A stretch of DNA of 27,588 nt from Oxalobacteraceae bacterium UBA4003. Its GTDB lineage: Bacteria > Pseudomonadota > Gammaproteobacteria > Burkholderiales > Burkholderiaceae_D. The stretch is taken from assembly GCA_002384815.1 (NCBI GenBank), contig DGBN01000009.1, forward strand, positions 4,973 through 32,560, in the 5' to 3' direction. This document shows positions 15,034 through 23,936 of this stretch, piece by piece (position 1 is the first letter of the stretch; each line of letters opens with the position of its first letter). Position numbers and translations under genes: made by a program. The notes under the pieces were generated by a model, which was not told the origin of the DNA, did no database searches, and saw nothing but the letters and a program-made list of their open reading frames with translations.

Positions 15034-15351
15034 ATGAGCAAAACAGTGATCAACTATCTCGAGTGCCAGGTCGTCGAAGAAGACATTCATCTGACCTTGT
15101 GTGAACTGTGCCAGGCATCGCATGCTTCTGAAGAAACGATTACGTCGCTGGTGCTGGAGGGCGTGCTGGAACCTAGCGGTCAGCAAGCACAGGAATGGCA
15201 ATTCAGCGGTCCTTCGCTACGACGTGCAAAACTGGCACAGCACCTAGCCGAAGAATTGGAGATCAACACGCCAGGTGTTGCACTGGTGCTGGATTTGCTG
15301 GAACGCATAGAGGCATTGCAAGCACAATTAACGCGCATAAGTCAGCATTAA
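15034..15351 (+). CDS. cbpM: Chaperone modulatory protein CbpM
   Basis: A 105-residue MerR-like helical protein that binds the CbpA J domain and inhibits its co-chaperone and DNA-binding activity. Features are LTLCELCQASHASEETITSLV followed by GVLEPSG, a WQFSGPSLRRAKLAQHLAEELEIN segment and a final helix GVALVLDLLERIEALQAQL, all as in CbpM. It lies 11 bases after cbpA on the same strand, the standard arrangement. Confidence 0.94.
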   Translation: MSKTVINYLECQVVEEDIHLTLCELCQASHASEETITSLVLEGVLEPSGQQAQEWQFSGPSLRRAKLAQHLAEELEINTPGVALVLDLLERIEALQAQLTRISQH

Positions 15352-15406
15352 GTCTGACGATCCAATAGCCTGGACTGCGATATGTGGAATCGAGCAGAAC
15401 AGGTAT

Positions 15407-15865
15407 CTATTCCGGATCAAGCAAACGCGGGCCGACGCCCTGATCGGCTAGCGTATCCATAGGATTGCGCAGCTTGCAGCTTTCTATCGACAGGCAACCG
15501 CAACCTATACATTCATTCAATTGATCGCGTAGTTGCAGCATCTTTTCTATTCGCTCATCCAACTCCATTTTCCATTTGGCGGAAAGGCGCGCCCAGTCCT
15601 TCGCCGTCGGCGTGCGTGACTCCGGCAAAGTCGCCAACGCTGCACCTACCGACGCCAACGGAATACCCAGGCGCTGTGCAACCTTGATGATCGCCACGCG
15701 ACGCAGTACATCTCGCCTATAACGTCGCTGATTTCCCGAATTGCGTCGACTGATTATCAAGCCCTTCGCTTCATAAAAGTGAATCGCCGACACCGCCAAA
15801 CCGCTGCGACTGGCAACTTCGCCGACCGTCAACTCCTTGTGTGCCTGCCCGACATCAATCGCCAT
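15407..15865 (-). CDS. soxR: Redox-sensitive transcriptional activator SoxR
   Basis: A 152-residue MerR-family regulator with a [2Fe-2S] cluster that senses redox-cycling compounds. The winged helix is at the N-terminus (ELTVGEVASRSGLAVSAIHFYEAKGLI), followed by a dimerisation helix. The cluster ligands CIGCGCLSIESC place cysteines at 119, 122, 124 and 130, the same numbers as in E. coli SoxR. No soxS is seen; as in most non-enteric bacteria, it probably acts directly on its targets. It is divergent from a flavin reductase whose promoter contains a SoxR box. Confidence 0.97.
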   Translation of the reverse strand: MAIDVGQAHKELTVGEVASRSGLAVSAIHFYEAKGLIISRRNSGNQRRYRRDVLRRVAIIKVAQRLGIPLASVGAALATLPESRTPTAKDWARLSAKWKMELDERIEKMLQLRDQLNECIGCGCLSIESCKLRNPMDTLADQGVGPRLLDPE

Positions 15866-15875
15866 AAAATTCCTC

Positions 15876-15906
15876 TTGACCTTAACTTAAGGTGAGGTTT
15901 TACACT
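15876..15906 (+). promoter_or_regulatory. SoxR-box promoter of the flavin reductase gene
   Basis: A -35 TTGACC (15876-15881) and -10 TACACT (15901-15906) are 19 bases apart, the long spacer typical of MerR-family controlled promoters. The spacer region holds CCTTAACTTAAGGTGAGG (15880-15897), which matches the known SoxR box CCTCAAGTTAACTTGAGG at 14 of 18 positions; ACCTTAA-C-TTAAGGT inside it is a perfect dyad. It reads toward the gene at 15987. Confidence 0.8.
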
Positions 15907-15986
15907 GCCTTTTAATGTGACGCAATAACACTGTGCATTCAAGCCGCGTCATCAACCCGATTTATTTTCGATGGAGAGCAACAACA

Positions 15987-16565
15987 ATGGTCGACAAAAT
16001 CAATGTGGTCTTGATCTATGGCAGCGTGCGCGATGGGCGTTACTGCGACACGGTAGCGAAATGGGCACGCACGCAAATCGACGCACATAAGGGATTTTCA
16101 CTGGAAATAGTCGATCCGGCCGAACTCACACTTCCGGTCAAAATGACGCGCAATGAAAACGGGGATCTGGATCAATTGAAGAACCGCATAGGTAATGCAG
16201 ATGCATTCGTAATTGTCACGCCTGAATACAATCACGGCTATCCGGCAGCACTTAAGCATCTTATCGATTCGGTCTATGGCGAATGGCAAGCCAAACCGGT
16301 TGCCTTCGTCTCTTATGGCGCAGCATCAGGTGGCCTGCGCGCCGTCGAACAATTGCGCCAAGTGTTTGCCGAATTGCATATTGCGTCCATGCGCAACACC
16401 GTCAGCTTTGCCAATGTGTGGGAACAGTTCGATGAGCACGGCAGACTGTACGCACCGGAACGGCCGGAGAAAGCCATGGACATGATGCTGGCGCAATTGC
16501 ACTGGTGGGCAGCCGCATTGAAGACTGCACGCGAACAGACACCTTATGATGTCATCGCTAATTAA
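15987..16565 (+). CDS. NADPH-dependent FMN reductase family flavoprotein
   Basis: A 192-residue flavodoxin-fold protein that reduces FMN or quinones with NAD(P)H. The FMN phosphate loop is IYGSVRDGRYCDTVAKW near residues 9-25; TPEYNHGYPAALKHLIDSVYGEW (about 77-100) and VSYGAASGGLRAVEQLR are further signatures of the family. The ATG at 15987 has a GGAGAG site. It is divergent from soxR and has a SoxR-type promoter, so a role in handling redox-cycling drugs or quinones is likely. Confidence 0.93.
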   Translation: MVDKINVVLIYGSVRDGRYCDTVAKWARTQIDAHKGFSLEIVDPAELTLPVKMTRNENGDLDQLKNRIGNADAFVIVTPEYNHGYPAALKHLIDSVYGEWQAKPVAFVSYGAASGGLRAVEQLRQVFAELHIASMRNTVSFANVWEQFDEHGRLYAPERPEKAMDMMLAQLHWWAAALKTAREQTPYDVIAN

Positions 16566-16626
16566 TCGATCTCTATGCGATATCTTCATCTCCGAGCTGC
16601 AACTGCAAGCCCGCAAGCAATAGCGA

Positions 16627-17526
16627 TCAACGGCGTGAGGAAACCACTATCCCGCCCACGATCAGGACGAAAGCACAGGCGTGATAAACATGTGGTACTT
16701 CACCAAGAAAAGCCGATGACATGAGCGCAGTAAATAGCGGCGTCAGATTGCTGAAAAAGCCGGCAATGGTTGGTCCGACGCGTTGCACACCCAATCCCCA
16801 GCAACGCAAGGCGATGATGGCCGGACCGATGGCGACGAAAGCCAGCGCGGCAATAAGTGGCCAGCCCCAGCTTATGTGTGGATCGGCAATAACCCATTCG
16901 CCCGCAGCAAACGCGCCTGACCACACTGCCCCGAACGCCACTTGTGCCAGCAGGAAGGCGATCCAGTTGGCACGTATTTCGAGTGGATCTTTCGGCAGGG
17001 TTAATAACCAACTGTAAAAAGACCAGACGATAGCGGCCAGTATCATCAGGATATCACCGGGTACCAGACGCAAGGCGAGCAACTGGTGCAGTTCGCCACG
17101 ACTGAGCACCAGCACGACGCCGGCAATAGACATGAGCGCACCGATAAACTGTTTGAAAGATACCCCCACACCGAAAAACAGCGAGCCTATCATCAGCATC
17201 CAGACCGGCATGCTGGCCGCAACCAAGGTGACATTGATCGGCGATGAGGTTTTCAGCGCCAGATACTGCAAGGAGTTATACAGCCCGATGCCAAGCAAGC
17301 CGAGCAAGGAAAAACGACGCCAATGCGTCCACATCCCGCTATTGCGACGAAAGATCCAGGTTGCAAACGGCAACAAAATCAATGCCGCAATCGACCAGCG
17401 GAAAAAATTCAGGGTAATCGGGGGCACCAGTTCGTTGACCGACCTGCCGACTATCGCATTACCGGCCCACATCAATGGAGCAATTGTGAGTAGCAGTGCG
17501 GTCGATGGCGTTATTTTTTGATTCAT
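16627..17526 (-). CDS. EamA/DMT-superfamily permease
   Basis: A 299-residue membrane protein with about ten hydrophobic segments arranged as two EamA repeats. Landmarks are APLMWAGNAIVGRSV at the start, then NFFRWSIAALILLPFA, AGVVLVLSRGEL at the end of the first repeat and a final FLGEVPHVYHACAFVLIVGGIVV. These transporters usually export metabolites or amino acids. The substrate is unknown. The ATG at 17526 lacks an obvious ribosome-binding site. The gene converges with the flavin reductase. Confidence 0.93.
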   Translation of the reverse strand: MNQKITPSTALLLTIAPLMWAGNAIVGRSVNELVPPITLNFFRWSIAALILLPFATWIFRRNSGMWTHWRRFSLLGLLGIGLYNSLQYLALKTSSPINVTLVAASMPVWMLMIGSLFFGVGVSFKQFIGALMSIAGVVLVLSRGELHQLLALRLVPGDILMILAAIVWSFYSWLLTLPKDPLEIRANWIAFLLAQVAFGAVWSGAFAAGEWVIADPHISWGWPLIAALAFVAIGPAIIALRCWGLGVQRVGPTIAGFFSNLTPLFTALMSSAFLGEVPHVYHACAFVLIVGGIVVSSRR

Positions 17527-17733
17527 TACAGGAGACGATTAAAAATAAGCGATCACAAACAAGAAGGTAATCACGCAAAGTGGACAAGATTCAGCCCCGA
17601 AGGATACTTGATATGACTGACGACGTCCTGACAGGGACAATCACGAATATTGTTTAATTGAATCAATCAACAAAAAACATCCGAACAGCATACGCACTAC
17701 AATCTATGCCATGGCATTTTATGCGGAGTTAAT

Positions 17734-18660
<927 letters not shown>

Positions 18661-18670
18661 GAAGACAACC

Positions 18671-19432
18671 ATGAACTTTTACGCAATTCGCGCCATCTAT
18701 CATTTTGAACTGGCACGCACCTGGCGCACGCTGATGCAAAGCATTGCCGCGCCGGTCATCTCAACCTCACTTTATTTCGTCGTATTCGGTGCCGCCATTG
18801 GTTCGCGCATGGTGGAAGTCAACGGCATCAGCTACGGCGCATTCATCGTGCCCGGCTTGATCATGATGGCGTTGATGACGGAAAGTATTTCCAATGCCTC
18901 ATTCGGCATCTTCATGCCCAAATATGCTGGCACGATATACGAAGTGCTGTCAGCGCCTGTCTCCTATGTGGAAATTGTGATCGGCTATGTCGGTGCGGCA
19001 GCAACCAAATCGATCATTCTCGGTGTGCTGATACTCGCCACGGCACGGCTCTTCGTTTCCTTCGATATCGCACACCCGATCCTGATGATCGCCTTCCTGA
19101 TTCTGACCGCGGTGACCTTCAGCCTGTTCGGTTTCATTATCGGCATCTGGGCTACCGGTTTTGAAAAATTGCAGATCATTCCGATGCTGATCGTGACGCC
19201 ACTGGCCTTCCTCGGCGGCAGCTTCTATTCGATCAGCATGCTGCCGCCCGTATGGCAGAAGATTGCACTGATCAATCCGGTGGTCTATCTGATCAGCGGT
19301 TTTCGCTGGAGTTTTTACGGCACTTCGGATGTGAACGTGGCGATCAGTGCCGGCATGACGCTGATATTTCTGAGCTTGTGCATGGCTGCAGTGTGGTGGA
19401 TATTCAAAACTGGCTATCGGCTCAAAATGTAG
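18671..19432 (+). CDS. ABC-2 type transporter permease (YadH-like)
   Basis: A 253-residue inner-membrane protein with six hydrophobic segments, partner of the preceding ATPase. The family features are the ISTSLYFVVFGAAIGSRM first helix region, GISYGAFIVPGLIMMALMTESISNAS, and the conserved late LAFLGGSFYSISMLPPVWQK segment that precedes the last helix. The pair (308 and 253 residues) closely matches the sizes of E. coli YadG and YadH. Confidence 0.95.
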   Translation: MNFYAIRAIYHFELARTWRTLMQSIAAPVISTSLYFVVFGAAIGSRMVEVNGISYGAFIVPGLIMMALMTESISNASFGIFMPKYAGTIYEVLSAPVSYVEIVIGYVGAAATKSIILGVLILATARLFVSFDIAHPILMIAFLILTAVTFSLFGFIIGIWATGFEKLQIIPMLIVTPLAFLGGSFYSISMLPPVWQKIALINPVVYLISGFRWSFYGTSDVNVAISAGMTLIFLSLCMAAVWWIFKTGYRLKM

Positions 19433-19473
19433 AAAAGGACTGCGAACTATCGCCCTCCCTCTCCTGCAGTTTA

Positions 19474-19487
19474 TTGACCTCGATCAA
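19474..19487 (+). promoter_or_regulatory. Second FNR/Anr box, upstream of the LprI-like gene
   Basis: TTGACCTCGATCAA matches TTGAT-N4-ATCAA at nine of ten fixed positions and has the same TTGAC/ATCAA halves as the box at 13150. It lies 77 bases before the start of the gene at 19564. A weak TACGCT at 19510-19515 could be the -10 for a class II arrangement. Confidence 0.55.
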
Positions 19488-19563
19488 AATATGACGCAAG
19501 CTGTCGCGGTACGCTGTTTTTATCCAGCCACCTATCTTTATTAATTTTTTCGCCAGGGATACG

Positions 19564-19968
19564 ATGAAAAAAATCACTTTGCTCTTTTTGGCCCTGCTTC
19601 CTTTTTCAGCCTTTTCCCAGCAGGTCGATCCCTGCATCGGCAAGGGTACCGCGCAGGAAATGAGTGTATGCGCCAAAGAAGAATATAAAAAAGCCAGCGC
19701 CAAACTCGATCGTACTTATCAGGCGCTACAAGCGCAAATGCCAGCCAAGGACGTGGCCGGCATTCCTTATTCGGCCGTCAAAAAACAACTGCAGCTTGCA
19801 CAGCAGTCCTGGAACGGATTCGTTGAGCAGGATTGCAAAACCATCAACATCTACAATACGGGCAGCGTTTTGCAGGATGTCGAATCCTTCAGTTGCATGC
19901 GTCTGCATGCCGTACAGCGCACGGCAGCCCTGGAGCAGTTCCTGAATCGCAGAGAAAAAACCAAATAA
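19564..19968 (+). CDS. Secreted LprI/DUF1311 family protein
   Basis: A 134-residue secreted protein. The signal peptide is clear (KK start, hydrophobic residues 4-16, likely cleavage after AFS at about residue 18). The mature part has the family pattern of four cysteines (24, 36, 91 and 111), EMSVCAKEEYKKASAKLDRTY, and a WNGFVEQDC segment. The best known member, Mycobacterium LprI, inhibits lysozyme, but most DUF1311 proteins are uncharacterised. An FNR-type box upstream suggests induction when oxygen is low. Confidence 0.85.
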   Translation: MKKITLLFLALLPFSAFSQQVDPCIGKGTAQEMSVCAKEEYKKASAKLDRTYQALQAQMPAKDVAGIPYSAVKKQLQLAQQSWNGFVEQDCKTINIYNTGSVLQDVESFSCMRLHAVQRTAALEQFLNRREKTK

Positions 19969-19998
19969 TCGCCGCACCACAGCAGGCATGACAGCGTC

Positions 19999-20433
19999 CT
20001 AGCGCTGCTGCATGCCTGCACGCATACTGCCGTAGGGATCGTCGATGATGTAGCGCCACGATCCATCCTCCTGCTTGCGCAACACTTCCAGCGTATCCAC
20101 ATTGGTATTCACCGGCGTTCCATCCGGTTTGGTAAACGCCAGATTCGCCTTCATCCGATTGGTCGCCAAGGTGCCGTCGCCGCTGAGCGTGCATGTGATG
20201 AACTCGATCGTGAATTTTGGTTTCAAGGCAATCACACCGGCATTATTCTCGCGTATCGCATCCAGGCCCGTCATGGTTTCCCCCGACTTCCTGAACAGGA
20301 CTGCACCGGATTCATACAAGGCAACCGATGTTTCAATGTCGCCGGACTCCAGCGCGGCCACCAGCACGCGACTGCAATCGTCCGGCTGGCGTGTCAGCCT
20401 GTTCAATTGAACATTCATATCTTCATTTGTCAT
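19999..20433 (-). CDS. NTF2-like (SnoaL/DUF4440-type) protein
   Basis: A 144-residue cytosolic protein with the cone-shaped NTF2-like fold. Landmarks are the helix LVAALESGDIETSVALYESGAVL, the GLDAIRENNAGVIALKPKFTIEF segment, and the final strands VDTLEVLRKQEDGSWRYIIDDPYG. Members range from polyketide cyclases to steroid isomerases and ligand-binding proteins; no catalytic residues can be assigned. The ATG at 20433 has a strong GGAGGA site. It converges with the LprI-like gene. Confidence 0.82.
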   Translation of the reverse strand: MTNEDMNVQLNRLTRQPDDCSRVLVAALESGDIETSVALYESGAVLFRKSGETMTGLDAIRENNAGVIALKPKFTIEFITCTLSGDGTLATNRMKANLAFTKPDGTPVNTNVDTLEVLRKQEDGSWRYIIDDPYGSMRAGMQQR

Positions 20434-20529
20434 GCCTGTCCTCCAGTAAATTCTGCTTGAATCAATGTATCATCTCATGAGGTTTTACCCATTTCCATCA
20501 AAGCAGAAAAATTTACTCACCACTGGCGC

Positions 20530-20844
20530 ATGAAGCAGCAGGAAAACGAGGCAGGCGCCGAGCGTTACGAATGGCGGGATGAAGAGCAGCTGTTCGGCTT
20601 TGTCGAGTACTACGTGTTCGGCAGGATCTGCATGATTACGCATACGGAAGTGCCTCCTGCCCTTGCCGGTCAGGGATATGCATCAAAAGTTGCCGCTCAG
20701 ACGATGGAATATGTGCGCAGCCAGGGTAGACAGGTGGTTCCAATCTGCGGCTTCATGGTGAATTATCTGCGCAAGAATCCACAACACCTTGATCTGCTTA
20801 CACCTGAAAGCCAACGCATTTTCAATATTGGGAATATTGAATAA
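20530..20844 (+). CDS. Small GNAT-like acetyltransferase (YjdJ-type)
   Basis: A 104-residue protein of the YjdJ group, a reduced acetyltransferase fold. The acetyl-CoA binding segment is HTEVPPALAGQGYASKVAAQTMEYVR (about 37-62), followed by GRQVVPICGFMVNYLRKNPQ. Characterised relatives acetylate small amines or proteins, but the target is unknown here. The start at 20530 has no good ribosome-binding site; no better one is seen. A 95-base gap separates it from the divergent NTF2-like gene. Confidence 0.82.
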   Translation: MKQQENEAGAERYEWRDEEQLFGFVEYYVFGRICMITHTEVPPALAGQGYASKVAAQTMEYVRSQGRQVVPICGFMVNYLRKNPQHLDLLTPESQRIFNIGNIE

Positions 20845-21058
20845 TCAGTTATACCGCACGCAAGCATCTGCACATCACTTGTGCTGCGTTGAGCATCAGT
20901 TTTTCCTGCAAGGAACCTTGGAGCGGGAACAATCGCATTGAAACGCGGAAAAACCAGGTCAAGGCGATTGCATGCCTTCCTTGCCGCATTTGCCTGCATC
21001 ATCGCGCTCGGCAAACAGGTTTTCATGACCGCTTGAGGCATTTGATGCGAAGAGACAA

Positions 21059-21100
21059 TATTCCACCGTACAGACGATCGATCGCCTGTACGATGGAATA
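21059..21100 (-). terminator. 42-base near-perfect palindrome downstream of the Old Yellow Enzyme gene
   Basis: TATTCCACCGTACAG (21059-21073) and CTGTACGATGGAATA (21086-21100) pair with one exception, which on the minus-strand RNA is a G-U pair, and the centre CGATCGATCG is itself self-complementary. It starts 6 bases beyond the stop of the Old Yellow Enzyme gene. No U run follows, so it may act as a Rho-assisted end or mRNA-protecting hairpin. The remaining 20845-21058 sequence shows nothing clear. Confidence 0.65.
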
Positions 21101-21106
21101 CACCAA

Positions 21107-22165
21107 TCAGGCCAGTGCCGGATAATCGGTATAACCTTCTGCAGTCGGACTATAGAATGTTTCCGGACGCGGCGGATTGAGGGGGGCATCGTCTTTCAAG
21201 CGACGCGGCAAATCCGGATTCGAGATGAAGAGTTTGCCGAACGCGACCGCATCAGCCTCACCAGTTGCAATCACACTCTCTGCCGTTTCCTTGATCATTT
21301 GTTCATTGGCGATATAGACGCCGCCGAAAGCTTTTTTCAATTGCGGACCGAGGCGATTGTCCCCGAGTGATTCACGTGCGCAAATGAAAGCGATGCCGCG
21401 CTTACCCATTTCGGCGGCAACATGGCCGAAAGTTTCCGCCGGATCCGCATCACTCAAATCGTGCGAATCACCGCGCGGCGCCAGATGCAAGCCCACACGT
21501 CCTGCACCCCATACATCGATGCATGCATCGATTACTTCCAGCATCAGGCGTGCGCGATTTTCTATCGAACCGCCGTAGACATCGGTACGCTGGTTGGTGC
21601 TGCTTTGCAGGAATTGATCGAGCAGATAGCCATTGGCACCGTGTACTTCCACGCCGTCAAAACCTGCAAGCTTGGCATTTTCCGCCCCTTTGCGATACGC
21701 AGCGACGACAGCTGGGATCTCGTCCAGTTCCAATGCCCGCGGCATTACATATTCCACTTGCGGACGCACGATGCTGACGTGGCCTGCTGGCTTGATCGCG
21801 CTAGGCGCAACCGGCAACTCTCCATTCAGGAACATCGGATGCGAAATACGGCCTACATGCCACAGCTGCAGGGAGATCAACCCGCCGGCCTGATGCACTG
21901 CATCGGTCACTTTCTTCCAGCCTGCGACCTGTTCATCCGACCAGATGCCAGGCGTATCCGCATAACCGACGCCTTGCGGCGTGACTGCGGTGGCTTCACT
22001 CAGGATCAGGCCTGCGGATGCGCGCTGCACATAGTATTCAACCATAAGGTCGTTCGGCACACGGCCGCCTCCAACTGCACGCGAACGCGTCAAAGGTGCC
22101 ATGATTACGCGGTTAGGAAGAGTCAAGTCACCGACTTTGACAGGAGTAAATAAATGATTCGTCAT
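21107..22165 (-). CDS. Old Yellow Enzyme family alkene reductase (NemA-like)
   Basis: A 352-residue FMN-dependent ene-reductase that reduces activated double bonds such as N-ethylmaleimide and enones with NADPH. The active-site set is present: Thr26 in APLTRSRA, Trp102 in LQLWHVGR, and His175/Asn178/Tyr180 in EVHGANGYLLDQFL. NQRTDVYGGSIENRARL is also typical. The ATG at 22165 has GGAAAG upstream; a longer frame to 22237 has no support and overlaps the MFS gene. It is 28 bases downstream of the MFS gene and probably in its operon with ArsR. Confidence 0.94.
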   Translation of the reverse strand: MTNHLFTPVKVGDLTLPNRVIMAPLTRSRAVGGGRVPNDLMVEYYVQRASAGLILSEATAVTPQGVGYADTPGIWSDEQVAGWKKVTDAVHQAGGLISLQLWHVGRISHPMFLNGELPVAPSAIKPAGHVSIVRPQVEYVMPRALELDEIPAVVAAYRKGAENAKLAGFDGVEVHGANGYLLDQFLQSSTNQRTDVYGGSIENRARLMLEVIDACIDVWGAGRVGLHLAPRGDSHDLSDADPAETFGHVAAEMGKRGIAFICARESLGDNRLGPQLKKAFGGVYIANEQMIKETAESVIATGEADAVAFGKLFISNPDLPRRLKDDAPLNPPRPETFYSPTAEGYTDYPALA

Positions 22166-22193
22166 GATGTACTTTCCAGAAAAATGGTTTAAA

Positions 22194-23366
22194 TCAGGCG
22201 ACAGCAGCGGCACATGCCGGCACTTCATCGCGAGCAAGACGCAGTGTCACGCGCATTGCCAAAACTGCCGTCAGCGCGAGTGCGCCTGCTGCCAACGGTA
22301 CTGCTTGCAATCCAAAGCCGGCGCTGATCACAGAACCGCCAACCCATGCACCAAGTGCATTACCCAAATTGAATGCGCCGATATTCAAGGTCGCTGCCAG
22401 GTTAGGTGCGGCCTTGCCGAATACCATCACGTTGACCTGCAAACCGGGAACTGCAGCGAAGGACACCATTGCCCACAGGAAGAGATTGATTTCTACCGGA
22501 ATCAAACTTGGGCTGGTCCAGCGCACGATGGAACTGACAACGGCCAGCACCAGGAAAATTCCCGTCAATGCGGTGCCCAGGCTCCAGTCAGCCAAACGGC
22601 CGCCGATGTAATTACCGATCGTTAAACCAAGGCCGATCAGGAACAATGTCCAGGTAATTCCCTGCGGCGACAGATGCGTCACGTCTTCCAGCAAAGGAGC
22701 GACATAAGTAAACAAGGCGAAGGTGGCGGCAGAGAACAGCATCGTGGTTGACAAGGATGCCCACAAACCGGCATTGCGCAATTGACCAATTTCGGCACGC
22801 AAATCGGTTTTTTCTTCATCGTGACCGCTCGGCATTACACGCCACAAACCGATCAACGAGAACACGCCAAGCACAGCGACTACCCAGAACGGCATCTGCC
22901 AGCCGGCGACTTGACCGAGTGCGGTACCCAGCGGTACGCCAAGTACATTCGCCAGGGTCAAACCGGTAAACATCAATGCCACTGCTGATGCTTTTTTATT
23001 CTCTGGCACCAGGCTTGCGGCAACCACGGAACCGATACCAAAGAAAGCACCGTGGCACAGCGCGGTGATAATGCGTGCCACCATCAGGAAGTTGTAATCG
23101 GTCGCCACTGCGCACAACACATTACCGACGATGAAAATCCCCATCAACAGCAGCAACGCACGTTTGCGCGGCAAGGAAGCTGTCGCCACCGCCATGATCG
23201 GCGCACCGATCGCAACGCCCAGCGCATAACCGCTGATCAGCCAGCCGGCACTGGGAATTGACACCGACAAACTGCGCGCCACATCAGGCAGCAAGCCCAT
23301 GATGACAAATTCGGTGGTGCCAATGGCAAAAGCGCTCAGCGCCAGTATGAGTAATGCTAAGGGCAT
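22194..23366 (-). CDS. MFS efflux transporter (AraJ/YdhP-like)
   Basis: A 390-residue inner-membrane transporter with 12 hydrophobic segments. ALSAFAIGTTEFVIMGLLPDVA near the N-terminus is the hallmark of the YdhP/AraJ/PbuE branch of drug:H+ antiporters, followed by GYALGVAIGAPIMAVATASLPRKR and FMVARIITALCHGAFFGIG-type helices. It sits between the ArsR regulator and the Old Yellow Enzyme gene, so export of a reactive or toxic small molecule is likely. The substrate is unknown. Confidence 0.94.
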   Translation of the reverse strand: MPLALLILALSAFAIGTTEFVIMGLLPDVARSLSVSIPSAGWLISGYALGVAIGAPIMAVATASLPRKRALLLLMGIFIVGNVLCAVATDYNFLMVARIITALCHGAFFGIGSVVAASLVPENKKASAVALMFTGLTLANVLGVPLGTALGQVAGWQMPFWVVAVLGVFSLIGLWRVMPSGHDEEKTDLRAEIGQLRNAGLWASLSTTMLFSAATFALFTYVAPLLEDVTHLSPQGITWTLFLIGLGLTIGNYIGGRLADWSLGTALTGIFLVLAVVSSIVRWTSPSLIPVEINLFLWAMVSFAAVPGLQVNVMVFGKAAPNLAATLNIGAFNLGNALGAWVGGSVISAGFGLQAVPLAAGALALTAVLAMRVTLRLARDEVPACAAAVA

Positions 23367-23390
23367 ACGGTCTTTCTTTTAAGGAATGGA

Positions 23391-23687
23391 TTACAGATCG
23401 CCGTGTATCGAATCCAGGAAGGCCTGAATCGTGGCTTCGTTACGTTTGAAGAAAACCCACTGGCCGACGCGTCGCGGGACGATGAGTTCGGCTGCCTGCA
23501 AGGTCGCCAAGTGAGCGGAAATAGTTGATTGCGACAAACCGCTGCGCTTGTCGATCATGCCGCAACACACACCGAAATCGAGCGGATGTTCCTGCTCGGA
23601 AAAGTTCTCTTCAGGCGACTTCAGCCAAGCCAGGATTTGCCTGCGTACCGGATTTGCCAAAGCCTTGTGGATTGCATCTATGTCCAT
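23391..23687 (-). CDS. ArsR-family winged-helix regulator with vicinal cysteines
   Basis: A 98-residue ArsR-type repressor. The helix-turn-helix is SGLSQSTISAHLATLQAAELI (about 49-69), followed by the beta-wing VPRRVGQWVFFKR. Two adjacent cysteines at 41-42 (FGVCCGM) lie just before the recognition domain. They are not the classical arsenic or cadmium ligand pattern (ELCVCDL), so thiol modification by electrophiles or redox is plausible. The ATG at 23687 has AGGAAA upstream. It is first of three genes (ArsR, MFS, Old Yellow Enzyme) that are probably one transcript. Confidence 0.9.
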   Translation of the reverse strand: MDIDAIHKALANPVRRQILAWLKSPEENFSEQEHPLDFGVCCGMIDKRSGLSQSTISAHLATLQAAELIVPRRVGQWVFFKRNEATIQAFLDSIHGDL

Positions 23688-23704
23688 GATGTATTTCCTG
23701 TTTT

Positions 23705-23781
23705 ATATTCTTTTCGTCAGAAGACGAAATAAATATCGCCTTATTCTGAATTTAATATCGCAATTATACGATATTAAATTC
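23705..23781. promoter_or_regulatory. Two dyads upstream of arsR, candidate operators
   Basis: GAATTTAATATCG (23748-23760) and its exact complement CGATATTAAATTC (23769-23781) form a perfect 13-base inverted repeat with an 8-base spacer. A second dyad closer to the gene has TTTCGTC (23712-23718) and GACGAAA (23723-23729), extended by ATATT/AATAT arms to 23705-23736. These are the size and place of ArsR or NolR-type operators. The rest of the 249-base gap to the dioxygenase gene shows nothing clear. Confidence 0.6.
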
Positions 23782-23936
23782 CGGGATGCACGATACGGGA
23801 AATTTTCCATGTGGCGACGTAAAAAATAAAGGGGGTGCCGTAGAAATCAAGACCGGCAATGGATAGGATGCTTCAGGATCCCAAGACTTTGAACTGCACT
23901 TATCCCGACTATGCTTGTTTTATTACAATCGACGTA

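Noticed and set aside
17655..17669. FNR-like ATTGAATCAATCAA upstream of the ABC ATPase gene
   Set aside because: The left half-site is shifted by one base, so the spacing does not fit a real FNR box.
21422..22153. 243-codon open frame antisense to the Old Yellow Enzyme gene
   Set aside because: Overlaps a secure enzyme gene over its full length and shows no domain features.
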